NCBI RefSeq assembly: GCF_901686465.1
Contig: NZ_LR594487.1
Coordinates: 2,679,773-2,743,772 of the forward strand
Source of the DNA: Halorubrum sp. DM2
Lineage (GTDB): Archaea; Halobacteriota; Halobacteria; Halobacteriales; Haloferacaceae
Length of the DNA: 64,000 bases
Direction of reading: 5' to 3'
The notes under the pieces are model-generated. The model had not been told where the DNA came from. It saw nothing but the letters and a program-made list of their open reading frames with translations, and made no database searches. Each line of letters begins with the position of its first letter. Positions within the stretch are counted from its first letter, which is position 1. The position numbers and the translations under genes are program-made. Positions 35,677 to 43,860 of this stretch are shown here, one piece after another.

Positions 35677-36792
35677 TCACGCGTCGAAACCGGCGCGATC
35701 GGCAGCGATCTGCCGCGGCGTCACCGCCGCATCGCCGACTGACGACCGCCCGTCGCCGTCCGCCTCGCCGTCGTCCGCGCTGTCTCCGTCCGACCCGTTC
35801 CCACCGGAATCGGTGCCAGCCCCGGCGGAGCCGTCGCCCGGATCGCCCGGCGGCGCGTCGGAGTCGCCGTCACCGGGTGGCTCCGGCGGCCCCGCGGGTC
35901 CGGTGCCGTTCGGAGGGCTGCCGCCTCCGTCGCCGTCGCCGCCGGGCGGTCCGGCCTGTCCGTTCTCGGAGTCGTTCTCGGACGGACCGCCGTCGGGGGC
36001 TTCTCCCGCTTCCCCGTCGGGCGGTCCGGCGTCGTCGCCCGGCGGTCCGTCGCCGCGGTCGCGGTCGTCTGGCGGTCCGTCACCGCGGTCGCCCGGCGGT
36101 CCGTCCGCGTCCGGGCCGCGATCCTCCGGCGGCCCGCGTTCGGTCCCGTTGCCCGGCGGCCCGCGACGGTTCGGTCCCACCGGACCGCCGACGCCCGGAC
36201 CGGCCACGCCGCGGGCGATGGCGGCGACCTCGGGTCCGCTCAGGTTCCCGACGCGCTCGCGGAGTTCCGTCAGCCGCTCGTCGTCGATCCCGCGGTCGGC
36301 GCGGACAGCCGGCGGGAGTTCCGTGGCGGCCGACGCACTCCGGTTCAGCCCGCGCCTGAGCGACTCGATCCGGGCGGTCGTGGTCGCCATCCGGGCGGCG
36401 TACGCCCCCTGGCTCAGCTCCCCGACCGCGCGCCGCTCTCGGAGTTCGCGCTGCTCTCGTTCGAGTTCCGCGAGGCGCTCTTCGGTCCGGTTCAGCCGCT
36501 CCGCAACGACGGCGGCGCGGCTCTCGTTGCCCTCGGACTCGCGGAGCGCGACCTCGAAGGCGCGCGACTCGACCTCGCCCTCGATCTCGGCACCCTGAAC
36601 CCCGACCATTCCGGCGAGGCGTTCGCCGGGGCTGAGGTCGGCCGTCGCGTTCGCGCCGCTCTCGTTCCCGGTCCCGTTCGCTCCCGGATCGGTCTGTGCG
36701 GTCGCCACGCCCCCCGGCGCGGCGGCGGCGGCCCCGGCGACCACCGCCGCGGCGACGGCCGCGACGAGGAGACTCGCGATCCATCGGTTCAT
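35677..36792 (-). CDS. Secreted Gly/Pro/Asp-rich protein with coiled coil
   Basis: 371 residues. A signal peptide (NRWIASLLVAAVAAAVVAG) is followed by a short beta region, then a coiled coil (RTEERLAELEREQRELRERR, residues about 115-150), then 190 residues of PPGD/GPPG/DGDG-type low complexity, probably disordered and extended outside the cell. It has a PGV/PG-rich middle but no sorting motif I can confirm. A TATATA box at 36818-36823 centres 26 bp before the ATG at 36792, which excludes the ATG 8 codons upstream. It lies just upstream of the membrane regulator on the same strand and may form a pair with it. Confidence 0.7.
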   Translation of the reverse strand: MNRWIASLLVAAVAAAVVAGAAAAAPGGVATAQTDPGANGTGNESGANATADLSPGERLAGMVGVQGAEIEGEVESRAFEVALRESEGNESRAAVVAERLNRTEERLAELEREQRELRERRAVGELSQGAYAARMATTTARIESLRRGLNRSASAATELPPAVRADRGIDDERLTELRERVGNLSGPEVAAIARGVAGPGVGGPVGPNRRGPPGNGTERGPPEDRGPDADGPPGDRGDGPPDDRDRGDGPPGDDAGPPDGEAGEAPDGGPSENDSENGQAGPPGGDGDGGGSPPNGTGPAGPPEPPGDGDSDAPPGDPGDGSAGAGTDSGGNGSDGDSADDGEADGDGRSSVGDAAVTPRQIAADRAGFDA

Positions 36793-36817
36793 CACCAGTC
36801 CGTACACGCTCGACACC

Positions 36818-36823
36818 TATATA
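36818..36823 (-). promoter_or_regulatory. TATA box of the Gly/Pro-rich secreted protein
   Basis: TATATA on the minus strand, centred about 27 bp before the ATG at 36792 (leaderless). Confidence 0.55.
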
Positions 36824-36930
36824 CCCGGAACTCCGTTAAATCGGATCAACGCGGATTAATCGCCGGACGTGACGGGGGTGGACGCGATCGCCCGAAGACG
36901 CGCCGCAGTCGGCGGGGAGGCGTCGCGGGA

Positions 36931-38406
36931 TCAGTACGTCTTCGCGAAGTAGGCGGTCCGTTCCGCGTCGTTCTCGCACATCGCGCACGTCTCGTCGCCG
37001 TCGCCGTCGGCGAGGGGGTCCTCGTCCTCGAAGGGGACCATCACGATCTCGGCGGCCAGCGGCTCCTTGATCGGTTCCTCGCAGGCCTCGTCGCCGCACC
37101 ACGGTGCCTTCACGTAGCCGCCGTGCTGGCCGAGCGTCCCGAGGATATCCGCGCGGTCGTCGGCCTCGCGCACGCCGTCGTCGAGGGTCTCTTCGGCGGT
37201 CGCGTACAGTTTGGCGTATATCTCGTCGAACCCGTCGCGAACGGTGTCGGCGACGCCGTCGCGGTCGACCTCGACGCTCTTGCCGTCCGGGCGGTGGACC
37301 AAGGTGAGCTCCTCGTCGTCGACCTCGTGGGGACCGATCTCGATCCGGAGCGGGACGCCGTTCAGCTCGTGTTCGTTGAACTTGAACCCGGGGTTGCGCT
37401 CGTCGCGGTCGTCGAGTTCGACGCGGATCCCGGCGTCGTCGAGGTCGTCGGCCACGCCCTCGGCGTAGTCGAGCACGTCGTCTTTCGTGTCCTCCTGCCA
37501 GATGGGGACGACGACGACCTGCGTGGGCGCGACCGTGTGCGGGAGGATGAGCCCCTGCTCGTCGGAGTGGGTCATGATCAGCGCGCCGAGCGCGCGCCAC
37601 GAGAGCCCCCACGAGGTCGTGTGCGCGGTCCGCTCCTCCTCGTCCTCGTCGGAGTAGGTGATGTCGAACGCCTCCGCGAACGACTGCCCGAGGTGGTGCG
37701 AGGTGCCCGCCTGGACCGACTTCCCGTCCGGCATCAGCGCCTCGACGGTCGTCGTCGTGTCCGCGCCCGGGAACTTGTCGTGGTCGGGCTTCTGACCCTT
37801 CAGGACGGGCAGCGCCAGCAGGTCCTCGTAGACGGACTCGTACTGGTCGAGCCGCGTCATCGTCTCCTCCCACGCGTCCTCGTGGGTCGCGTGCGCCGTG
37901 TGGCCCTCCTGCCAGAGGAACTCCTTCGTGCGGAAGAACGGCTTCGTCTCCGTCGCCTCCCACCGGACGACCGAGCACCACTGGTTCACGCGCAGCGGGA
38001 GGTCGCGGTGGCTCCGGACCCACTGGCTGATGTACGGGGTGATGATCGACTCGGAGGTGGGCCGGACCGCCAGCCGCTCTTCGAGTTCCTTGTTGCCGGC
38101 CTCGTCGACCCACGCGACCTCGGGGTCGAACCCCTCGACGATGTCCTTCTCCCGTTCGAGGTACGACTCGGGGATGAACAACGGGAAGTAGGCGTTCTGG
38201 ACGCCGGTCTCCTTGAACTTCGCGTCGAGGAAGCCCTGAAGCCGCTCCCAGACCGCGTACGCCCGCGGTCGGGTGACGATGAAGCCGCTCATCCCCTCGG
38301 GCCCGTAGTCGGCTAACCCCGCCTTCTGTACGACCTCGGCGTACCACTCGCCGGTGTTGTGCGTCTTGGACTCGGTGATCCCGAGTTCTTGGTCGTCGTC
38401 GCTCAT
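36931..38406 (-). CDS. proS: Prolyl-tRNA synthetase, archaeal/eukaryotic type
   Basis: 491 residues. Class II motifs are present: motif 2 region RVNQWCSVVRWEATETKPFFRTKEF, written here as FRTKEF with WQEGHTAH, and motif 3 GLILP with GPHE-type anticodon-domain sequence. The C-terminus has two cysteine pairs (CGDEACEE, CAMCEN) and ends in Tyr, the hallmark of the ProS type without the bacterial insertion. It attaches proline to tRNA-Pro. I chose the ATG before MSDDDQELGI because sequence upstream lacks coding character and overlaps the divergent NUDIX gene's promoter. Confidence 0.95.
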   Translation of the reverse strand: MSDDDQELGITESKTHNTGEWYAEVVQKAGLADYGPEGMSGFIVTRPRAYAVWERLQGFLDAKFKETGVQNAYFPLFIPESYLEREKDIVEGFDPEVAWVDEAGNKELEERLAVRPTSESIITPYISQWVRSHRDLPLRVNQWCSVVRWEATETKPFFRTKEFLWQEGHTAHATHEDAWEETMTRLDQYESVYEDLLALPVLKGQKPDHDKFPGADTTTTVEALMPDGKSVQAGTSHHLGQSFAEAFDITYSDEDEEERTAHTTSWGLSWRALGALIMTHSDEQGLILPHTVAPTQVVVVPIWQEDTKDDVLDYAEGVADDLDDAGIRVELDDRDERNPGFKFNEHELNGVPLRIEIGPHEVDDEELTLVHRPDGKSVEVDRDGVADTVRDGFDEIYAKLYATAEETLDDGVREADDRADILGTLGQHGGYVKAPWCGDEACEEPIKEPLAAEIVMVPFEDEDPLADGDGDETCAMCENDAERTAYFAKTY

Positions 38407-38563
38407 TACCTTCGAAAGCGGGTGTCGCGGGCTTAAAAGGTCCGAACCCGACCGCCGCGCGGCCGGTCGCCGGGTCGACCCGTCCGCTTCCTGTCGAACG
38501 TTCACGTCCCGCTTGGGTGGAATTCGCGGAAACGTTAACCGCCTCGCGTCGCCTACCTCGCCC

Positions 38564-39163
38564 ATGGACCTGTCGGGGCTGCGCCGACACAAGCCGCGGT
38601 CGCTCGCCGGGCGGCGGGAGGCGGCGGTGTTGGCACCGGTGATCGCCCGCCGCGGCGACGCCCACCTCCTCTTCACCAAGCGAGCCGCGCACCTCGGCGA
38701 ACACCCCGGACAGATGAGCTTCCCCGGCGGCGGCCGCGAACCGATCGACCGGACACTGACGGACACCGCGCTGCGCGAGGCCGACGAGGAAGTCGGGATG
38801 CGATCGGACGAGGTCGACGTCGTCGGGCGGATCGACGACACGCGCACGTCGAGCAAGTACGCGGTCCGCCCGTTCGTCGGCGTCGCGCCCGACCGCGAGT
38901 ACGTCCCAGACGAGTCGGAGGTCGCGGAGGTGGCGATCCTGTCGGTCGACGCGCTCACCGACCCCGCGAACTACGAGTCGGAGCGTCGGATCGGTCACCC
39001 GGAGTACGGCGACCACCGCGTTCACTACTTCCACGTCGACGGCTACACGGTCTGGGGCGTGACCGGTCAGATGGTCGTCCAGCTGTTGGAGCGCACGACC
39101 GACTGGCGCGCGCCGGCGGAACCCGACCGCGTCGTCGGCGCGGACGCGGAACTGCCGATATAG
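38564..39163 (+). CDS. NUDIX hydrolase, coenzyme A pyrophosphatase type
   Basis: 199 residues. LLFTKRAAHLGEHPGQMSFP followed by GGGREPIDRTL and TALREADEEVGM is the NUDIX box with the preceding LLTKR/HPGQxxFPGG segment (UPF0035) that marks CoA diphosphatases. These enzymes split CoA or its derivatives into phosphopantetheine and 3',5'-ADP. It is transcribed divergently from proS. The ATG follows an AACGTTAAC-type box about 27 bp upstream, supporting a leaderless start. Confidence 0.85.
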   Translation: MDLSGLRRHKPRSLAGRREAAVLAPVIARRGDAHLLFTKRAAHLGEHPGQMSFPGGGREPIDRTLTDTALREADEEVGMRSDEVDVVGRIDDTRTSSKYAVRPFVGVAPDREYVPDESEVAEVAILSVDALTDPANYESERRIGHPEYGDHRVHYFHVDGYTVWGVTGQMVVQLLERTTDWRAPAEPDRVVGADAELPI

Positions 39164-39190
39164 GAGTTAGCCGCTCCGTCGAATCACCGC

Positions 39191-39415
39191 TCAGAACAGT
39201 CCCGTTACGCCGATAAACAGGAACAGCACGCCTAATCCGCGATACAGCCGGACAGGGGTGTCGGACTCCTCGGATCGGTCGGACTCCTCGGATCGGTCGG
39301 AAGACGAGCGTCGAAGGAACTCGAATCCGAACGCGTGAACGCTCTTCGGAAGGACGACGTAGGCAAGGCCGAGGACGACAGCTATGACGTGTCCGACCTG
39401 CCACAGCGTGCTCAT
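39191..39415 (-). CDS. Small two-helix membrane protein with an in-frame 18 bp tandem repeat
   Basis: 74 residues. Helix 1 is at residues about 6-24 and helix 2 at 58-73 (LGVLFLFIGVTGLF). The loop contains DRSEESDRSEESD, coded by an exact tandem copy of 18 bp at 39261-39278 and 39279-39296, a recent in-frame duplication. Its stop lies inside CTGAGCGG, and GGTCGCTGAAGAG is just upstream of its start. Both short motifs recur around small genes in the elements at 25173 and 43861. The function is unknown. Confidence 0.65.
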   Translation of the reverse strand: MSTLWQVGHVIAVVLGLAYVVLPKSVHAFGFEFLRRSSSDRSEESDRSEESDTPVRLYRGLGVLFLFIGVTGLF

Positions 39416-39611
39416 ACGCTCTCTTCAGCGACCGAACACATAGGCCTACTGGCGAACCTGCGGCTCTCACTGAGTGGACGTTTTAGGTGAGCTAGTTTGG
39501 ATGGCAGGATCCCAACGGAGCCGACTTATACTAGATCTGAAACGGAGCTATCGCCGCACGAACCGAAACCATCGAGGCCCCGGTCGCCCGGCGATACGAC
39601 CGCGTTTTTCT

Positions 39612-39619
39612 TTATAAAT
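39612..39619 (+). promoter_or_regulatory. TATA box of repeat copy C
   Basis: TTATAAAT centred 26 bp before the first base (39641) of copy C. Confidence 0.6.
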
Positions 39620-39640
39620 AGCCGATCGACGCGAACACCG

Positions 39641-39955
39641 CCGAAGCCCCAGCCGCGAGGACTCGCGCGACTCGCTGCGCGCTTCGGTCGCTCACTTCGT
39701 TCGCTCCCTCCAGTGCTTGCTTCGCCGTGCTTCGCCCTCGCGGCTGCCCCTTCGAGCCCTACCCGCCCCGCACCGCACAGCACCTCACGCCTCCTCAGCC
39801 TCGTCGGTGGCGGTCTTCGCTTCGCTCCGACCGCCAGCGACTCCAGCGAGGGACCGAAGGTCCCTCTGGCAGCCGGCGCGTAGCGCCGGCGACCTCGCGC
39901 GTGCTGTCTCGCGCCCTCCGGGCGCTCGCAGGCACGCGCCACCCCACCGCAGATC
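39641..39955 (+). repeat. Structured dispersed repeat, copy C (candidate ncRNA)
   Basis: Starts CCGAAGCCCC at 39641. P1 pairs 39652-39660 with 39736-39744. P2 pairs 39803-39815 with 39829-39841 (12 of 13). Two extra hairpins pair 39848-39855 with 39859-39866 and 39872-39879 with 39883-39890. P3 pairs 39911-39916 with 39920-39925. The extra hairpins occur in copy F with different bases that still pair (GAGGGACC/GGTCCCTC here, GAGAATC/GATTCTC there). Confidence 0.85.
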
Positions 39956-40062
39956 GTCGGTCGTCGCGTACGGTGTCACTCGACCGGGGTCACTTTGAGT
40001 CGGAGCGTCAGGTTCGCGCATCGGCCAACGCCGCAACGAGGTCGCGGTCGCGGTCACGTCCG

Positions 40063-40254
40063 TCAGTATTCTTCCGGCCCTGAATCCACGTACCCTTTCA
40101 GCGCTATCGGGACCACGAAGAATCCTATCACACAGGTGATCGTCACGACTATCTGGTCTATCCTCGGAAGGTCACCGGCCACGAGCAGGAACCACAGCGA
40201 CGTACCGAGGTAGAGAAACGCGACCGCCCATCGAACGGCGGGGCTCTCGAGCAT
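40063..40254 (-). CDS. Small two-helix membrane protein
   Basis: 63 residues from the ATG at 40254, chosen because a CATATATG box at 40279-40286 centres about 28 bp upstream; a longer start at 40281 would lie inside that box. Helices at residues about 8-26 (AVAFLYLGTSLWFLLVAG) and 33-52 (VVTITCVIGFFVVPIAL). It ends PEEY. It lies between two repeat copies. No family is recognised. Confidence 0.6.
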   Translation of the reverse strand: MLESPAVRWAVAFLYLGTSLWFLLVAGDLPRIDQIVVTITCVIGFFVVPIALKGYVDSGPEEY

Positions 40255-40311
40255 CCGAACGTGGTTCACAACTGCGATCATATATGTCTGCTGTACTAAA
40301 CGTTCGGGGTT

Positions 40312-40556
40312 CGTCTCGTTCGCTCTCTCCAGTGCTTCCTGTAGGGCGCTCGCCCTCGAAACTACCTATTCGTCCCGCCCGCACAGCACTACAACCGCAC
40401 CTCACGCCTACCCAACCCCGCCGCTCGCGGCGTCCCTCGCCGGTGCTGTCGCCGGCGCGAAGCGCCGGCTTTCAGGGGCATTTCGGCCCCTCTCGACTCT
40501 CGGGCACGAGGCGGCCTCGCAGGCACGCGCCACCGCACCGCAGATTGCCCCTCATG
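40312..40556 (+). repeat. Structured dispersed repeat, copy D (5'-truncated)
   Basis: Lacks the CCGAAGCCCC start and half of P1; matching begins in the P1 loop (TCGTTCGCTCTCTCCAGTGCTT). The GCCGGCGC/GCGCCGGC hairpin is intact at 40451-40458 and 40462-40469. A further AGGGGC/GCCCCT hairpin follows, and the end TCGCAGGCACGCGCCACC is conserved. No TATA box is in place, so it is probably a dead copy. Confidence 0.7.
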
Positions 40557-40566
40557 GCGTGTTCCG

Positions 40567-41061
40567 TCACTCGGTGGGGGTCACTTCGAGTCGGAGCGTC
40601 AGGTCCGCGCCGTCGGCCAACGCGGCCACGAGGTCGCGGTCGAGGTCGGCCGCGGCCCCCTCGCCCCCGACGAAGATCGTGCGCTCGTCGTCGGTGTAGT
40701 CGCTCGTGCGCCCGACCATTGAGCGGTCGTCGACGAGCGCGAGGTCGGGGTCGCCGCGGCCCGTGAGCGTCTCGCGATGGGTCTCGTCGCCGTCGTCGAC
40801 GACGAACGTCGCCTCGATCGTCGCGCTCGCGTCGCGACACGCCTCGCGGAACTCGGGGGCGAAATCTCGCGGTGTGCGGTCCGCCTCGACGCCGACGATA
40901 CAGTCGCCGGCGGGGGTGAGCCAGTCGTCGCTCGTGAGTTCGACCGTGCTCGCGTGTTCGGCGGTGACGTTCTCGTGGCCGACCGCGCGGACGACCTCGA
41001 CGAGGGGGTCGTCGGAGTCCGACCCCGCGTTGTCGAGGTCGTCCGCCGCTGCGTCGCTCAT
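40567..41061 (-). CDS. DUF371 family protein
   Basis: 164 residues. VRAVGHENVTAEHASTVEL near the N-terminus and the TLTGRGDPDLALVDDRSMVGRTSDYT segment (GRGDPDL with SMVGRTSDY) match archaeal DUF371. This is a compact beta-barrel-like family of unknown function widespread in archaea. The first 20 residues are acidic and disordered. It starts 76 bp from the convergent end of the next gene and is probably a single-gene unit. Confidence 0.8.
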   Translation of the reverse strand: MSDAAADDLDNAGSDSDDPLVEVVRAVGHENVTAEHASTVELTSDDWLTPAGDCIVGVEADRTPRDFAPEFREACRDASATIEATFVVDDGDETHRETLTGRGDPDLALVDDRSMVGRTSDYTDDERTIFVGGEGAAADLDRDLVAALADGADLTLRLEVTPTE

Positions 41062-41137
41062 ACGCGTCGAGTCGGCGGCGGCGGAACAAGTGCGCGTCGC
41101 TTCCGACCGGATCGAGGCTGACCCCGGCGGCGTCGCT

Positions 41138-41968
41138 TCAAACGTCCGCGCCTTCGGCGAGCGCGGGGACGAGGCGAGCGGGGTTCTTCGCCAGCACGCG
41201 GGCCATCAGGTCCTCGGAGACATCGAGGGTGAGCACCTCCATCACGCCGACGTTCGGGTGGACGTCGGGTGCGCCGGACCCGAACAGGACGCGGTCTGGG
41301 TGTTCCAACACGCCGCGTTCGAGCACCTCGCGGTAGCGCACCGCGCTCGTGTCGACGTACACGCGGTCGTGCTCGTCGAGCAGGTCGAGCGTCCGGTTCA
41401 TCAGTTCGGCGTCCAGCGGGTACCCGCCGAAGCTCCCGAGGACGAGCGGGAGGTCGTAGCCGAGCAGCTCCGTCTCGACTGCCTCGGGCGGGAACTCTCG
41501 GCCCGCGTGGACGAACAGGGGGAGGTCGGCGTCTTCGAGGCGGGACAGCACGTCCTCGTTCGGCAGGCCGTCGACGTGGGGGGCGAGCGTGAAGCCGTGG
41601 AAGCGGTCGTCGTAGGAGTACTGCTCGACGTCGTCCGGGCGGGTGTGGTGGTCGTCGCGCTCGGCGCGGAGGTTCCGCACAACCGACGCGGGGCCAGTCC
41701 CGGCGTCGCGCGGTCCGTTGAGGCGGGCGAACGCGACGAACGGGCGGTCGATCGACAGGCGCGCGACGGCGTTGTTCGCGCGGAGGTAGCTCCGGCCGGG
41801 GGCGCGCTGGCCGGGGCTCGCGACGGCGCGGACGATCCCCGCCTGAAGCATCTCGCGTTCCAGCCGCTCCGGGGAGATGTCCCGCCCGTGGGTGGCGACC
41901 GACGACTCGTCGGGGTCGAGGGTCGCGCGGGTGTCGACGATCCGGAAGTCGTGTTCGAGCCCGAGCAT
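41138..41968 (-). CDS. Amidohydrolase-2 family protein with altered metal site
   Basis: 276 residues with the TIM-barrel pattern: HGFTLAPHVDGLP (HGFxLxPH), DLPLFVHAGRE, PLVLGSFGGYP, RVYVDTSAVR and RVLFGSGAPD. The N-terminal strand reads IVDTRATLD where active members have DxHxH (for example IDTHAHL), so the first two histidines are missing, and SDxP at the end is SGAPD, missing the catalytic Asp. VHAGRE and GSFGG are partly kept. It may be a non-catalytic relative or use a single metal. Length is slightly short for the family. Confidence 0.7.
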   Translation of the reverse strand: MLGLEHDFRIVDTRATLDPDESSVATHGRDISPERLEREMLQAGIVRAVASPGQRAPGRSYLRANNAVARLSIDRPFVAFARLNGPRDAGTGPASVVRNLRAERDDHHTRPDDVEQYSYDDRFHGFTLAPHVDGLPNEDVLSRLEDADLPLFVHAGREFPPEAVETELLGYDLPLVLGSFGGYPLDAELMNRTLDLLDEHDRVYVDTSAVRYREVLERGVLEHPDRVLFGSGAPDVHPNVGVMEVLTLDVSEDLMARVLAKNPARLVPALAEGADV

Positions 41969-42057
41969 GGCCGCTCTCTATCGGTCCGTCTCGGGCGACC
42001 CGCATGTGCCTGTCGGTCCCACGGTGGGGCGCGAGCGACGCGGACGCCCGAGACCGG

Positions 42058-43245
42058 TCACGGCCCCGCGGTCGAGACGATCTTGACAACGTCGCCCTCG
42101 GTCAGCTCGTGGTCCTCGCCGATCCGCCGTGAGGCGCGCGCGTCGACCGCGTGGAGGTACCCCTCGCCGATGTCCGAGTGAACCGCGTACGCGAGGTCGG
42201 GCGGGGTCGACCCCGAGGGTAGGAGGAACGCGTCCGGAAGGACGTTTCCGGTCCCGTCCGTCCACTTGCCGGCGTCCTGAACCGGGTAGGCCGTGATGCG
42301 GTCGAGCAGGTCGTAGACCGCGGCGTTCAGCGCCGTCTGGACGCCCGTTCCCTCGTGTTTGTCCATCGACTCGCGGAGCGCGTCGAGACCGGCGCGCTGG
42401 TCGTCGGAGACGTCGCCGACGATCTCGAACGACTCGTCGCCGGGATCGTAGTCGACGACGCCGGCGTCCGCGGCGCGGCGTAAGGCGAGTTCGCCGTCGG
42501 CGGTGGCCGCGATCACCGGCTTGTCGGTGCCCTCGCGGATCCGGTCGACCGCGCCGTCGGGGGCCGCGTCGACCTTGTTCGCGACGACGACGATCGGCTT
42601 GGTCCGGCGGCGGACCGCCCGCGCGAGCGCCTCGCGGTCGTCGTCGGTCCACGCCTTCGGGTCGTCCGGGTACTCCAGACTGCGGAGGACCCTCGCCACG
42701 TCGCCCTCGGTCGCGCCGAAGCCGGTGAGCATGTCGGACAGCGCGGCTTCGAGGTCGAAGTCGGGCGAGCGCGACTTCCGCTCGACGCCCTCCCAGTTGC
42801 GGTCGACGATGCCCGCGAGCCACAGGTCCATCTCCTCCTCGACGAAGTCCACGTCGTCGAGCGGGTCGTGGCTCCCGACCTCGACCGGCTCCCCCTCGGC
42901 GTTCGTCGCGCCGGAGGCGTCGACGACGTTCACCACCACGTCCGCGTTCGTCAGTTCGTCGAGGAACTGGTTGCCGAGGCCCTTCCCCTCGTGTGCGCCC
43001 GGGACGAGCCCGGCCACGTCGAGCAGTTCGATCGGGACGTACCGTTTCCCGTCGCGGCAGTTCTCCGAGCCGCAGCGCTCTTCGCGGTCGAGACACGGGC
43101 AGCGCGTCCGCACGTGGGTCACCCCGCGGTTGGCGTCGATGGTCGTGAACGGGTAGTTCGCGACGTCGACGTCGGCCTCCGTGGCGGCGGTGTAGAAGGT
43201 GGACTTGCCGGCGTTCGGCTTGCCCGCGAGCGCGACCGTGATCAT
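42058..43245 (-). CDS. YchF/Obg-related GTPase with TGS domain
   Basis: 395 residues. G1 is GKPNAGKST at the N-terminus, G3 is DVAGLVPGAHEGKG, G4 is NKVD, and the C-terminus has a TGS domain (ASRRIGEDHELTEGDVVKIV). The archaeal YchF-like branch carries a CPCLDREERCGSENC insertion between switch regions, seen here. These P-loop NTPases bind ribosomes and may hydrolyse ATP as well as GTP. I chose the ATG at ITVALAGKPN because it begins the G domain; the longer frame upstream is not supported. Confidence 0.9.
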   Translation of the reverse strand: MITVALAGKPNAGKSTFYTAATEADVDVANYPFTTIDANRGVTHVRTRCPCLDREERCGSENCRDGKRYVPIELLDVAGLVPGAHEGKGLGNQFLDELTNADVVVNVVDASGATNAEGEPVEVGSHDPLDDVDFVEEEMDLWLAGIVDRNWEGVERKSRSPDFDLEAALSDMLTGFGATEGDVARVLRSLEYPDDPKAWTDDDREALARAVRRRTKPIVVVANKVDAAPDGAVDRIREGTDKPVIAATADGELALRRAADAGVVDYDPGDESFEIVGDVSDDQRAGLDALRESMDKHEGTGVQTALNAAVYDLLDRITAYPVQDAGKWTDGTGNVLPDAFLLPSGSTPPDLAYAVHSDIGEGYLHAVDARASRRIGEDHELTEGDVVKIVSTAGP

Positions 43246-43419
43246 GCCGGAGCCTCGCGGCGACGCGAAAAGCGCCTTTCGGTCGGGCGCGGCGAAGCGA
43301 CCGACGGCGGCCACTGCGGATCCGCTTCCGGCGGTCGCGGTAGGGCGAGACTCGAAGAGGCAGCGGGCGACGCACCCTGAAATCAACAACGTTTAGCACA
43401 ACTGAGATAATCCGCCCAC

Positions 43420-43782
43420 ATGGATCGGGACCTCCCGCTCGCCGCCCTCTGTGGTCTGTTGGTCGGGTTCGGCATATACCGGTTCCTCTCGCCCGGCGGG
43501 TTCGTTTCGGGAGCGACGGGGGCGGTCTACGCCGGAGCGGCGTACTTCTACTTCGCGTTCGACGTTTCGCTCCTCGGTACCGCCGTCCAGTTCGACGACC
43601 GGACGGACAGGTTGGGCTACGCGATCGGCCTGTTCGGCCTGTGTGTCAGTCCGATGGCGTTCGCACAGTTCTACGGGCGACACGGTGCGACGACGCTCCC
43701 GTTCGTAATCTTGTTCATGGGCGTCATCGCGTTTCTGCTCTTCGTGGCGGAGGCCCAGCGACAGACCGAACGCGTCCACTGA
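43420..43782 (+). CDS. Small membrane protein, function unknown
   Basis: 120 residues with four hydrophobic helices (residues about 7-25, 32-52, 63-82 and 90-110) and short acidic loops (FDDRTDR). It is transcribed divergently from the YchF-like GTPase. It ends in a charged AEAQRQTERVH tail. No family is recognised. Confidence 0.65.
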   Translation: MDRDLPLAALCGLLVGFGIYRFLSPGGFVSGATGAVYAGAAYFYFAFDVSLLGTAVQFDDRTDRLGYAIGLFGLCVSPMAFAQFYGRHGATTLPFVILFMGVIAFLLFVAEAQRQTERVH

Positions 43783-43860
43783 AACGCGCTGTCAAGGACA
43801 CCCGACAGGTCTGAAGACTCCGCGATACCGACTCCGGCGGGACCGTACAAACCGGGTGCC

